This document shows positions 56,179 through 64,000 of a stretch of DNA of 64,000 bases, piece after piece (the stretch's first letter is position 1; every line of letters begins with the position of its first letter). This DNA is from Flavobacterium sp. (GTDB taxonomy: Bacteria > Bacteroidota > Bacteroidia > Flavobacteriales > Flavobacteriaceae). The translations under genes were made by a program, and so were the position numbers. The notes below the pieces were generated by a model. The model made no database searches. It was not told where the DNA came from and was given only the letters and a program-made list of their open reading frames with translations. The stretch covers positions 124,001-188,000 of the forward strand of contig JAQSDU010000007.1 in the NCBI GenBank assembly GCA_029946065.1. Direction: 5' to 3'.

Positions 56179-56217
56179 AAAAAAGACAGTACGAATCATT
56201 TTCATACTGTCTTTTTT
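56179..56217. terminator. Bidirectional terminator
   Basis: AAAAGACAGTA/TACTGTCTTTT stem with an A-run on one side and a T-run on the other, between the convergent M1 peptidase and VOC lipoprotein genes. Confidence 0.85.
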
Positions 56218-56277
56218 AATTAGCAATATTCTGAACTCAGTTAGCTTTGCTATCAGCCGACTGCTATCTGTTTCCTA

Positions 56278-56781
56278 CTATTTCGGCTCCCACAGTTCAA
56301 TCTTGTTGCCGTCTGCATCCATGATGTGTACAAATTTTCCAAAGTCGTAAGTTGCAATGCTGTCAAGTATAGTTACTCCGTTTTCTCTGAGTTTGGTTAC
56401 AAGTCCTTCAATATGCTGCACTTGGTAGTTGATCATAAAATCCTTTTTTGATGGTGAAAAATAGTCATCGCCTTTTTTGAAAGGTTTCCATTGAAGCGAA
56501 TTTATTTCGTCGGGCTTGTTGATGTTTCTCGATTCAAAACTCGACGAACCCCAGGCATTGACTTCAATACCTAAATTTTTGGTGTACCATTCTTTGGTTT
56601 CTTTAGGATTGTCTGAAGAAAAGAAGATTCCGCCAATTCCGGTGACTTTTGGTGTTGTATCAACGGTTGAAGCGCTTTCTGTTTTGCTTTTTTTTTCTTC
56701 CATATTGTTTGTTTTTTTAGTTGTTGTAGCACAGCTTGCTATAAGTGTTACAAACGAAATTACTGTCAATATTTTTTTCAT
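56278..56781 (-). CDS. VOC-superfamily lipoprotein
   Basis: A 167-residue protein with lipoprotein signal (MKKILTVISFVTLIASCATT, lipobox IASC), a Lys/Thr-rich linker (~20-45), then a glyoxalase/VOC domain (GIGGIFFSSDNPKETKEWYTKNLGIEV...HIMDADGNKIELWEP). VOC proteins are normally cytoplasmic, so a lipid-anchored exported one is uncommon. No enzyme function can be assigned. Confidence 0.87.
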   Translation of the reverse strand: MKKILTVISFVTLIASCATTTKKTNNMEEKKSKTESASTVDTTPKVTGIGGIFFSSDNPKETKEWYTKNLGIEVNAWGSSSFESRNINKPDEINSLQWKPFKKGDDYFSPSKKDFMINYQVQHIEGLVTKLRENGVTILDSIATYDFGKFVHIMDADGNKIELWEPK

Positions 56782-56820
56782 GTTAGTATATATATAGCTT
56801 GATGTTTCAAAGAATAAAAT

Positions 56821-57339
56821 TTAAACAACCTTCTTTTTTAAAATCAAAGCGCTGATCAAAGCAAAGACAATTCCAATTGGCAATACCTCCATTGCTGTCA
56901 TAAAAATTATGTATAATGGATTTTTATAGGATGCTTTCATCTCGTTTACTTCAGCTATTTTGGCTTGTAATTTAGCGGCATCAAGTCCGGCGTTACTCAA
57001 CTGTTTTATTCTCATGGCTGAAAATTTATCCATAAAATCAGGAAAGAAGAAATAATATTCCACCAACCAAACCGCAACATAAATAGCACTCGCTATTAGC
57101 GCAATCAGCAAACCAATTTTAAGGGCTCTTCCAAACGTAATTACGCCCGCATTTTCTTTATCTCTATAGCTTTTGATTCCAACGAATATAAACGAGGAAG
57201 CAATGAAAATTCCAGCAAATCCAATGATTTCATTCCCTTTGAATTCAGGATTATTCATAAACAGATATGCTGTACATGCCATCATTATAGCAACGATAGC
57301 GCCTGCAATAAGGCCGTATTTAAGGATCATTTTCTTCAT
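56821..57339 (-). CDS. DUF4199 membrane protein
   Basis: A 172-residue membrane protein with four TM helices (~8-28, 38-54, 72-93, 146-168) around a short acidic loop. KYGLIAGAIVAIMM and VITFGRALKIGLLIALIAS are typical of DUF4199, a Bacteroidota family of unknown role. It follows the LuxR-type regulator gene by 76 nt in the same direction. Confidence 0.85.
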   Translation of the reverse strand: MKKMILKYGLIAGAIVAIMMACTAYLFMNNPEFKGNEIIGFAGIFIASSFIFVGIKSYRDKENAGVITFGRALKIGLLIALIASAIYVAVWLVEYYFFFPDFMDKFSAMRIKQLSNAGLDAAKLQAKIAEVNEMKASYKNPLYIIFMTAMEVLPIGIVFALISALILKKKVV

Positions 57340-57415
57340 ATTTTTTTTTTAGATTAGGCTACAAATATGATAAAACCGCAACAGCCGGCGGTCATACTTT
57401 TGGATGATTTTGTAA

Positions 57416-57871
57416 TTATGGCAGCAAATTAAGTTTTTTTGCGGTGGTTATTGCTTGCAATCGTCTTTTTGATTCGAGTTTTTCAAACAGATTAGAGGCA
57501 TGTGTCTTGATCGTATTTACAGAAACAAAAAGTTGGTCAGCAATTTCCTTGTTTGACATTCCTTTTTCCATAAGTTGCAGGACTTCTAATTCTCTTTTAC
57601 TTATGTTGCGTTGAAGCGCTTCGTCTTTATTAAAAACAAACGTAATACTAGCTGGCTTTTGTTCGTGCGACTTTACTTTCGGTAGTAAAGAAAAGACAAG
57701 CCATCCGCCAAGTGCGGTAAAAATAAGCGCAATGATTCCGACATACAGCTCTAATTGTTCGCTATACATTACAAACCGTAGTTCTAGCCATTGTAATAAT
57801 GCAAAAAGTAAGGCTATCGAAACACCGTAACCGATATTTTCCTTATTTACTTTTATTTTGTTGATGAGCAT
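57416..57871 (-). CDS. LuxR-type HTH regulator with two TM helices
   Basis: A 151-residue membrane-bound regulator: TM helices at ~13-30 and 42-63, then a C-terminal LuxR/GerE HTH (~85-150; ISKRELEVLQLMEKGMSNKEIADQLFVSVNTIKTHASNLFEKL). No receiver domain. It probably controls the neighbouring DUF4199 gene and the VOC lipoprotein, as this trio recurs in flavobacteria; that link is inference. Confidence 0.87.
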   Translation of the reverse strand: MLINKIKVNKENIGYGVSIALLFALLQWLELRFVMYSEQLELYVGIIALIFTALGGWLVFSLLPKVKSHEQKPASITFVFNKDEALQRNISKRELEVLQLMEKGMSNKEIADQLFVSVNTIKTHASNLFEKLESKRRLQAITTAKKLNLLP

Positions 57872-57953
57872 GCGTTTTTTATGTAAATATATATCTTCTG
57901 TCCAAAATTGAGAAAAATATTATTTGTGTATGCAAATGGTATAATGCTAGCCA

Positions 57954-57990
57954 TAAAAAAACACCGCCAGTAATGACAGTGTTTTTAAAA
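57954..57990. terminator. Hairpin terminator in the 58-kb spacer
   Basis: AAAAACAC/GTGTTTTT stem with inner CAG-type pairing and A/T-runs on both sides. The 285-nt gap 57872-58155 holds this hairpin and a heptad array, no gene. Confidence 0.7.
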
Positions 57991-58114
57991 AAAAGTAATC
58001 TAAAACAAATATTATTAATTAATCAAATGTCCACATGTATGTTTTGCGAAACTTTAAAGCATGGGATTAGTTGCTTATATGTTTTAGATGGTTTTTTTTG
58101 AAAAGGTTGCTTTG

Positions 58115-58156
58115 AAGATTTAAGATTTCTGCCATCTGGGGCCTGCCATTTCGCAT
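58115..58156. repeat. Heptad spacer array, 6 units
   Basis: AAGATTT twice, CTGCCAT, CTGGGGC, CTGCCAT, TTCGCAT: six units in register that abut the stop codon of the alkylation-repair gene. Confidence 0.75.
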
Positions 58157-58863
58157 CAGCACTTCAAAACTTTTTTTTTCTTTCCGATTAATCCTTTGTC
58201 CGATATTTTTTGGATGTAAGCCACAGCATCTGGCACCTTACAGGACGTTTCGCCCATAAACACGGTTACCTTGCCGATTCTTGTGGCGGTATTCTGGGCG
58301 TCTTTTGTGAGGTCTTTTAGGTAAGCACCGACCGAAATTACAAAACCATTCATGGTATAACGCTCGCGGTTTTTGGCGGTATGGATATTGTTTTCAACAC
58401 GATTGAGTAAGTTTTTGAAAATTGCCAAATCCAGTTCGTTGTCGGTTTTCAGTGCTGCCAAACCGCTTAAAGTTGACCATCCTGCTGCTGCAATATGCTC
58501 TTCGCTGTTGTTAATCCATTCCATGGCCAATTCAAATCCGTGATTGCTGCCGGCTGTGACCCACGGAACGGTATATTCGCTGATATTGTTGGATACTGCA
58601 AGCGTTACCCACTGGTTAAGGTCATCTTTTGTCATTTTTTTGTCGTCGGCAATCAACCCGGCAAGGTACATGGCATCTGCATTTCCCGTCAGGAAAAGTT
58701 TGCGGGCGATATCGTAATCCATTTTGATTTTCTTCTGGATTATTTTGAGATGTTCTACTCTAACACCGAAAAGCGGTTCTTTTATGCCGTGTTTGAGTAA
58801 GATTTTCTTGATATTTTCGTCTCCGTAAGTGGCTAATTCAGCCATGATGTTTTCGAGTGTCAT
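58156..58863 (-). CDS. DNA alkylation repair protein (AlkD-like HEAT repeats)
   Basis: A 235-residue all-helical HEAT-like repeat protein: ILLKHGIKEPLFGVRVEHLKIIQKKIKMDYDIARKLF, NADAMYLAGLIAD, VTLAVSNNISEYTVPWVTAGSNHGFELAMEWI. The AlkC/AlkD superfamily excises or senses alkylated bases. This shorter form with a glycine-rich start (GDENIKKILLKHG) is common in Bacteroidota; substrate unproven. Confidence 0.87.
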   Translation of the reverse strand: MTLENIMAELATYGDENIKKILLKHGIKEPLFGVRVEHLKIIQKKIKMDYDIARKLFLTGNADAMYLAGLIADDKKMTKDDLNQWVTLAVSNNISEYTVPWVTAGSNHGFELAMEWINNSEEHIAAAGWSTLSGLAALKTDNELDLAIFKNLLNRVENNIHTAKNRERYTMNGFVISVGAYLKDLTKDAQNTATRIGKVTVFMGETSCKVPDAVAYIQKISDKGLIGKKKKVLKC

Positions 58864-58903
58864 CTACTTTAATTTTATTTTACAAAGGTATGTTTATCGG
58901 TTT

Positions 58904-59749
58904 TTATTCTGATAGTAAGATTTTGATGCTTTCATCATTAGTTAATTGTGTTCTGTAGTATTTTAGTTTTTTATTTTGATAAGCACTTTTGTTTATTGTG
59001 TGATTAAAGATAGTAAAACGAACTACTTTAATAGGGTTTGTTTTAGTGCGTTCCGCTACAATTTTTAAGTTGTCAATACCTTTTTTTATTTCGTTTGAGA
59101 TTTCCTCTTTGGTATATTTTTTTAGTAATATTTCTTTTAGTTTTTTAGTAAGCAATATATAATCGCCGTCCTTTTCCATAAAATAATCAAGCAAACTGGT
59201 GGTTGCTTTTGCCGTATCTCCGATTTGCAAATAATAGTCAGCAAACTTTTGAGATAAGTAAGATTTGTACATTAAAATTCCGTTGAGGCAACCTCCTTGG
59301 TAAGGAAAGTGTTCGTTATCAGCAAAATTCAGATATATTAAAGCATTTTCAAAATCTTTTTCTTGCAAAAAGATGTCGCTTATTTCAACGCAAATATCAG
59401 ACTTATAATTTCCGAATCTAAAGTCTAAGAATGCTTTGCAAGAATCTAATTCTCTATAATAATATTCTTTGTCTTCAGGAACATAATTAAGTGCATAAGT
59501 CAATTTTTCAATCGCCTTTTGCGTTTGTCCTCTTTTTAAATAGATTTTGGCTAACGCTCGATTGCTCCTTATTATTAGACTGCCCCTTGGATGCTCTTTT
59601 TCAAATTTTTCCAAAAGCGAAACAATTTTCGTCGTGTCATTTTCACAAACCGATTGTTTTACATTTTCAATCAGTTCTGGCATGTTTTGACTGAAAACAT
59701 TACAAGCAATTAAAAGAAAAATTAATGATATCCATTTTGTCTTTTCCAT
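58904..59749 (-). CDS. TPR-containing exported protein
   Basis: A 281-residue protein with signal peptide (MEKTKWISLIFLLIACNVFSQ) and TPR-like helices (SLIIRSNRALAKIYLKRGQTQKAIEKLTYALNYVPED, FENALIYLNFADNEHF, KFADYYLQIGDTAKATTSLLDY). No known family beyond TPR. The ATG at 59749 is chosen; the longer frame would overlap the upstream lipoprotein gene. Part of a small accessory cluster; role unknown. Confidence 0.75.
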   Translation of the reverse strand: MEKTKWISLIFLLIACNVFSQNMPELIENVKQSVCENDTTKIVSLLEKFEKEHPRGSLIIRSNRALAKIYLKRGQTQKAIEKLTYALNYVPEDKEYYYRELDSCKAFLDFRFGNYKSDICVEISDIFLQEKDFENALIYLNFADNEHFPYQGGCLNGILMYKSYLSQKFADYYLQIGDTAKATTSLLDYFMEKDGDYILLTKKLKEILLKKYTKEEISNEIKKGIDNLKIVAERTKTNPIKVVRFTIFNHTINKSAYQNKKLKYYRTQLTNDESIKILLSE

Positions 59750-59819
59750 TTCTGTTTTTTTAAATGCCTTCAAAAGGTTGAAATGCTGCTGAACGATAAG
59801 CGTCTGTCGTTTACAGATT

Positions 59820-60254
59820 TTACCCATAGCAACCAAAGTTAATACTTATCATTTTGCCATTTTTTGATTGTCCAACTGCGATGTTTGCGTTGCTATTTAA
59901 AATCAGTTGTCTGTTTTGAAAAAATTCATCAGCCGTTAGTGTTTTGCAATCCCCGGAATAGATTAAAGTATTTTCATTTATGATGTAAGTTCTTATTTTG
60001 TGATTTTTGTTTACAATAACTTTTTCATCAATATTTTTGTACTCAATTTTCACCAAATCAATATCGATATAAATGATTTGGTTAGCCTTATATATTTTTT
60101 TCGGATAGGCATTAATTTCTTCAATATCTTCTCCCAATGAAATTTTTGAATTGGAATTTTGAATTATTTTTTGGCCATGCTGCGTATTTTCTGTTGGCGT
60201 TTTTTTGCAGGAAATAATAGCTATTGAAAATATTATAATATAGAGAAATCTCAT
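59820..60254 (-). CDS. Hypothetical lipoprotein, 144 aa
   Basis: Not recognised. MRFLYIIIFSIAIISCKKTPTEN is a lipoprotein signal (lipobox IISC). The mature chain has regular beta-type alternation (KIYKANQIIYIDIDLVKIEYKNI, KIRTYIINENTLIYSGDCKTL) with a Cys pair at the end (INFGCYG). It precedes the TPR gene by 70 nt. AT-rich like its neighbours; likely accessory. Confidence 0.7.
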   Translation of the reverse strand: MRFLYIIIFSIAIISCKKTPTENTQHGQKIIQNSNSKISLGEDIEEINAYPKKIYKANQIIYIDIDLVKIEYKNIDEKVIVNKNHKIRTYIINENTLIYSGDCKTLTADEFFQNRQLILNSNANIAVGQSKNGKMISINFGCYG

Positions 60255-60416
60255 AATTGATAGTTTAAAGAAAGGTGATAAACTTGTTCAGCATGTACTT
60301 AGCCTTGAGAATTTGTGGTAATTTTGCAGCCGAGTAATTTAGATGACTCGAAACGAAGTTATGGAAAATATTGGTGCAATTTTGTACAAAATGCCGCAAT
60401 AGTGTTAAAACCCATA

Positions 60417-60908
60417 TTAGCGGTTGTTTCTCGTTCTTCCATATTCTAATTTTATTTGCTTTAAAGATTTTCTCATGCAATTGTCCAAAGTAAGATAATG
60501 AATGGAATTTGCATCTTTCCCATTTTTATATTCTTTGAACAAATCTTTCCAGATAATAGGATAAAAAATAGCTAATGATAAAAATATTAAACAGGGCAAT
60601 GTTAGGTTTCCATTTCCAACTAAATAAGCTTGCATTTTAATTTCATCTTTCATCGTCATTTCATATTCTAACACAATATGTTTTAAATCATGATTTTCAA
60701 ATTTAGGTATAAGTCGATAACCTTTTTCATCTAACATTTCTGCAACTTTGCGTCCAACACTTCCTTTTTTTAGACTACGAAGTTTTACTAATTTAGAATC
60801 TAGTGTAGATTTTCCATAAATTATTTCTAAAACCCAAATTATCCAACCCGTTAATTTTAGAGTATACAACTTCTTAATTTGAGAAATTGATTCAAAGTTT
60901 AGTTTCAT
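60417..60908 (-). CDS. Coq4-like protein
   Basis: A 163-residue protein. The segment His73-Asp-Leu-Lys-His77 followed by 11 residues and Glu89 reproduces the HDxxHx11E metal motif of Coq4. The flanking GSVGRKVAEMLDEKGYRLIPKF and NGNLTLPCLIFL also fit. One hydrophobic helix lies at ~104-120. Coq4 acts in ubiquinone synthesis, but flavobacteria make menaquinone, so its role here is open. The ATG at 60908 avoids an implausible leader. Neighbours are unknown genes. Confidence 0.65.
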   Translation of the reverse strand: MKLNFESISQIKKLYTLKLTGWIIWVLEIIYGKSTLDSKLVKLRSLKKGSVGRKVAEMLDEKGYRLIPKFENHDLKHIVLEYEMTMKDEIKMQAYLVGNGNLTLPCLIFLSLAIFYPIIWKDLFKEYKNGKDANSIHYLTLDNCMRKSLKQIKLEYGRTRNNR

Positions 60909-61030
60909 TGTTTTCTCTTGTAAATTTCTGTTTTGTGTCTTGAAATGACCGCTAACACCCAAATATAAACGTAAAATTAAATAAATCTTATCCCATAAGG
61001 GCCAATAAATCTTCGCTGATTACCATTAAT

Positions 61031-61588
61031 TTACAGCATTCGCTTTTGTGCTGCGCTCACTTGTATCGTTTTTTCTAGCCGTGATTGTCTGGTTTTTTCT
61101 TGTTTGGCGCTCATAATCCAATGCACCATTACTTTTTTATAGGAAGGCGCTTGTTTTAGGAAAAATTCCCAAGCCAATTGCTGCTGTTGGAACTGTTGTT
61201 CATACGCTGCATCAAGAGGAACTGGTTCTTTTTCGTGAGCATAAATATTAGACCGGCTTTCTGTTCTTAGACTAAATGCCTGTAGCCCTTTTTCTGTCAT
61301 CAGTCCGGCTTTGGTAAGCGCTTCCATTTTCTGAATGTTGATGGCGCTCCATATACTCGTACTTTTTCTAGGTGTAAATCGGATGCTGTAACTTTCTTTG
61401 TCGATGGACCTTCTTACACCGTCAATCCAGCCAAAGCAAAGTGCTTGGTCTACAGATTGTGACCAGGTTATGGATGGTTTTCCGCTATCAACTTTATAAA
61501 AACCAACCAATAATTCGGTTGCTGTTTGGTGGTTTTTTTCGAGCCATTCCCGGAATTCAGTTGGAGTAGGAAAAAATGTTGTAGTCAT
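61031..61588 (-). CDS. YdeI/OmpD-associated family protein
   Basis: A 185-residue protein: FREWLEKNHQTATELLVGFYKV, ITWSQSVDQALCFGWIDGVRRSIDKESYSIRFTPRKSTSIWSAINI, and a C-terminal bacteriocin-protection-like helix (AWEFFLKQAPSYKKVMVHWIMSAKQEKTRQSRLEKTI). It belongs to the YdeI/OmpD-associated family; cytoplasmic; physiological role unclear. No operon partner. Confidence 0.88.
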   Translation of the reverse strand: MTTTFFPTPTEFREWLEKNHQTATELLVGFYKVDSGKPSITWSQSVDQALCFGWIDGVRRSIDKESYSIRFTPRKSTSIWSAINIQKMEALTKAGLMTEKGLQAFSLRTESRSNIYAHEKEPVPLDAAYEQQFQQQQLAWEFFLKQAPSYKKVMVHWIMSAKQEKTRQSRLEKTIQVSAAQKRML

Positions 61589-61680
61589 TTTGGATTGTTA
61601 ACAGAAGGCATTATTTTGTGAAATAAATCAATTGATTCAAATATACACAACAAAATTAAAACCCAAAATGATCAAATAAA

Positions 61681-61736
61681 AAATTCCAAATTCCAATCAC
61701 CGCAGCATTAGAATTTGGAATTTCAACAATTGTAAT
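61681..61736. repeat. Inverted heptad array forming the clpB terminator
   Basis: AAATTCC units on one side and TGGAATT units on the other make a perfect AAATTCCAAATT/AATTTGGAATTT inverted repeat. On the minus strand the stem is followed by TTTATT, so the array doubles as the likely clpB terminator. Confidence 0.7.
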
Positions 61737-61742
61737 TTATGA

Positions 61743-64000
61743 TTAAATCTGGTTCCTAAAAACCAATTTTCCATCAAAACTATCCAACAAGATGATACTG
61801 TCTGTTGCAACTTTTCCGCTAAGAATTTCCTTAGACAATTCATTCAAAACTTCCTTCTGGATGACTCTTTTCACAGGTCTCGCTCCAAAATGTGGATCGT
61901 AACCTTTTTGCGAAAGATAAGCAATTGCTTCCGGCGTCGCATCCAATGTGATGTGCTGTTGCGCCAGCATTTTCGTAATACCCTTGAGTTGCAAACCTAC
62001 AATTTCACGAATATTATTTTGTGTAAGTGGCGTAAACATTACAATATCGTCAATCCTATTGATGAATTCCGGACGAACGGTTTGTTTCAGTAATCCTAAG
62101 ACTTCCGTTTTTGCGGTTTCAGTTGCGGCTTCAATGCTACTGCTTAAATTGTCAAATCGTTCTTGTATGATGTCACTTCCCATATTGGAAGTCATGATGA
62201 TAATCGTATTCTTGAAATCGGCAACACGCCCTTTATTGTCCGTCAGTCTGCCTTCATCCAAAACCTGCAGCAAAATATTGAAGGTATCCGGATGCGCTTT
62301 TTCAATCTCGTCAAGCAATACTACAGAATAAGGTTTTCGTCTCACCGCCTCGGTCAATTGCCCGCCCTCATCATAACCAACATAACCCGGAGGCGCTCCA
62401 ACCAGACGGCTCACGCTGTGTCTTTCTTGGTATTCGCTCATGTCGATACGGGTCATCGCATTCTCATCGTCAAAAAGGTAAGTGGCAAGTGCTTTTGCGA
62501 GTTCTGTTTTGCCAACACCGGTCGTTCCAAGGAATAAAAATGTTCCGATTGGTTTTTTCACATCCTGCAAACCTGCGCGGCTTCTTCTTACGGCATCGCT
62601 CACGGCTTCAATGGCTTCTTCTTGTCCGACCACGCGTTTGTGCAGTTCGCTTTCCAGTTGTAGTAGTTTTTCACGCTCGCCTTGCAGCATTTTCATTACT
62701 GGAATTCCTGTCCACTTGGCAACAACTTCGGCGATATCTTCGCGGGTTACTTCTTCTTTGATTAAATTCTTGCCGTCTTTTTCCTGTAATTGTTTTTGGA
62801 ATTGGTCCAACCGCTCTTGCGCTTCCTTAATTTTTCCGTAGCGCAATTCAGCTACTTTTCCGTAATCGCCATCGCGTTCGGCACGTTCAGCATCCATTTT
62901 GAAATTTTCGATTTCGGTTTTTGTCTGCTGTACGTTGTCAACAATTTCTTTTTCGCTTTTCCATTGTGCATAAATTTCGTTGCGGTCTTCTTTCAGGTTG
63001 GCGAGTTCCATTCCAAGTGACTTGAGTTTCTGGTCGTCATTTTCCCTTTTAATGGCTTCGATTTCGATTTGCATTTGCATGATTTTGCGATCTAGTACGT
63101 CGAGTTCTTCTGGTTTGGAGTTGATTTCCATACGCAATTTAGAAGCTGCCTCGTCCATCAAATCAATGGCTTTATCGGGAAGAAAACGGTTCGTAATATA
63201 GCGTTGCGATAATTCAACAGCCGCCAGAATCGCTTCATCTTTGATGCGCACTTGGTGGTGGGTTTCATATTTTTCTTTGATACCACGAAGGATAGAAACG
63301 GCACTTTCTGTATCCGGTTCATCGATCATTACTTTTTGAAAACGGCGTTCGAGTGCTTTGTCTTTCTCGAAATATTTTTGGTATTCGTCTAAAGTCGTCG
63401 CGCCAATCGCACGCAATTCGCCACGTGCCAATGCGGGTTTCAGGATATTTGCGGCATCCATCGCACCTTCACCGCCGCCGGCACCAACAAGTGTGTGGAT
63501 TTCGTCGATGAACAAAACGATATCGCCTTCGGCAGCAGTCACTTCTTTGACGACAGATTTCAAGCGTTCCTCAAATTCTCCTTTGAATTTTGCTCCGGCA
63601 ATTAACGCACCCATATCAAGTGAAAAGACGATTTTGCCTTTCAGGTTTTCTGGCACATCACCATCAACGATTCGGTGGGCAAGCCCTTCTGCAATGGCAG
63701 TTTTACCAACGCCCGGCTCACCAACTAACATCGGGTTATTTTTTGTCCTTCGGGTTAGAATTTGCAACACACGACGGATTTCTTCATCGCGGCCAATCAC
63801 TGGGTCAAGTTTGCCGTTTCTGGCGAGTTCGTTGAGGTTTTTTGCGTATTTGTTCAAGGCATTATAGGTTTCTTCGGCAGAAGATGAGGTCACACGTTCG
63901 CCTTTTCGCAATTCGTCGATGGCGGCACGCAGTCCTTTTTCGGTCACACTTTGGTCTTTTAATATTTGGGCAACTTTGCTTTTGGAATTGAAAATCCCGA
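61743..64000 (-). CDS. clpB: ATP-dependent disaggregase ClpB (5' end cut off)
   Basis: The frame runs open to the window edge (codons before 63947 read ...[16 protein letters not shown]), so the N-terminal ~115 residues are outside. Visible: NBD1 Walker [18 protein letters not shown] and Walker [16 protein letters not shown], the coiled-coil middle domain (~residues 300-420 of this part), NBD2 Walker [18 protein letters not shown] and the [12 protein letters not shown] box. The M-domain marks ClpB rather than ClpA/C. Protein disaggregation with DnaK. Ends at a heptad-derived hairpin. Confidence 0.96.
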   Translation of the reverse strand, partial: GIFNSKSKVAQILKDQSVTEKGLRAAIDELRKGERVTSSSAEETYNALNKYAKNLNELARNGKLDPVIGRDEEIRRVLQILTRRTKNNPMLVGEPGVGKTAIAEGLAHRIVDGDVPENLKGKIVFSLDMGALIAGAKFKGEFEERLKSVVKEVTAAEGDIVLFIDEIHTLVGAGGGEGAMDAANILKPALARGELRAIGATTLDEYQKYFEKDKALERRFQKVMIDEPDTESAVSILRGIKEKYETHHQVRIKDEAILAAVELSQRYITNRFLPDKAIDLMDEAASKLRMEINSKPEELDVLDRKIMQMQIEIEAIKRENDDQKLKSLGMELANLKEDRNEIYAQWKSEKEIVDNVQQTKTEIENFKMDAERAERDGDYGKVAELRYGKIKEAQERLDQFQKQLQEKDGKNLIKEEVTREDIAEVVAKWTGIPVMKMLQGEREKLLQLESELHKRVVGQEEAIEAVSDAVRRSRAGLQDVKKPIGTFLFLGTTGVGKTELAKALATYLFDDENAMTRIDMSEYQERHSVSRLVGAPPGYVGYDEGGQLTEAVRRKPYSVVLLDEIEKAHPDTFNILLQVLDEGRLTDNKGRVADFKNTIIIMTSNMGSDIIQERFDNLSSSIEAATETAKTEVLGLLKQTVRPEFINRIDDIVMFTPLTQNNIREIVGLQLKGITKMLAQQHITLDATPEAIAYLSQKGYDPHFGARPVKRVIQKEVLNELSKEILSGKVATDSIILLDSFDGKLVFRNQI

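Noticed and set aside
60265..60480. A 71-codon minus-strand frame between the Coq4-like and lipoprotein genes
   Set aside because: It overlaps the 3' end of the Coq4-like gene, has no recognisable features, and no promoter; the gap is better left non-coding.

Overview
The window looks like part of the chromosome of a Flavobacterium-type bacterium (Bacteroidota, Flavobacteriia). The evidence is a gldI gliding lipoprotein gene, three proteins ending in type IX secretion (T9SS) C-terminal sorting domains, a Bacteroidota-type RNA polymerase omega followed by coaBC, a porD-like gene and recN, several TTG-N18-21-TAnnTTTG promoters, and AT-rich, compact, leader-poor genes. I see no rRNA, tRNA, CRISPR array, phage or intact insertion sequence. 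Both ends cut genes: an aspartyl protease/PDZ gene on the left and clpB on the right.

Layout. 0-7.8 kb: protease, purM-type enzyme, GNAT acetyltransferase, a 1,290-residue secreted beta-helix repeat protein, a small unknown. 7.8-11.9 kb: a minus-strand operon of a DHH phosphoesterase, gldI and two cyclophilin-FKBP fusion prolyl isomerases. 12-21.7 kb: nadC, yihY-like, DUF2147, priA, an orphan LytTR regulator, rpsF-rpsR-rplI, DUF6495, ligA. 21.8-25.1 kb: a two-gene split 5'-nucleotidase, DUF6913, dapA. 25.3-31.5 kb: bamD-rpoZ-coaBC-porD-recN and fabV. 31.7-38.2 kb: a second T9SS cargo protein, a glycosyltransferase, coaE and an RprX/RprY-like two-component pair. 38.5-46.1 kb: minus-strand genes for an acyl-ACP thioesterase, miaA, an exonuclease/GIY-YIG fusion, an S23-type four-helix-bundle protein, YggS, DUF1015, a 3-hydroxyacyl-CoA dehydrogenase and a Gfo/Idh/MocA oxidoreductase. 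46.2-53.7 kb: pcm, a T9SS-sorted cyanophycinase-like peptidase, smpB, VF530, an ABC ATPase with a large membrane partner, a lipoprotein, a GNAT and an aldose epimerase. 53.8-64 kb: an M1 metallopeptidase, a VOC lipoprotein, DUF4199, a LuxR-type regulator, a DNA alkylation repair protein, a small hypothetical cluster with a Coq4-like protein, a YdeI-like protein and clpB.

Most genes are housekeeping. Several link to cell-envelope biogenesis and protein export: BamD, PorD-like, GldI, the prolyl isomerases and the T9SS cargo.

The unusual content is in the spacers. (1) At least 14 intergenic spacers hold degenerate tandem arrays of 7-nt units, up to 11 units kept in strict register. They usually fill the space between a stop and the next start. 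One such array lies in frame inside the yggS coding sequence, and another forms the last codons of miaA. (2) Three copies of an ~80-nt structured repeat share a hairpin whose stem shows compensatory base changes. (3) A 159-bp MITE-like element has perfect 23-bp terminal inverted repeats and a possible 3-bp target duplication. (4) A second array type, mirror-symmetric around a TATCTTTG box, flanks the S23-type gene and recurs alone near 52.8 kb. (5) Several hairpins sit very close to start codons (ligA, bamD, rplI).
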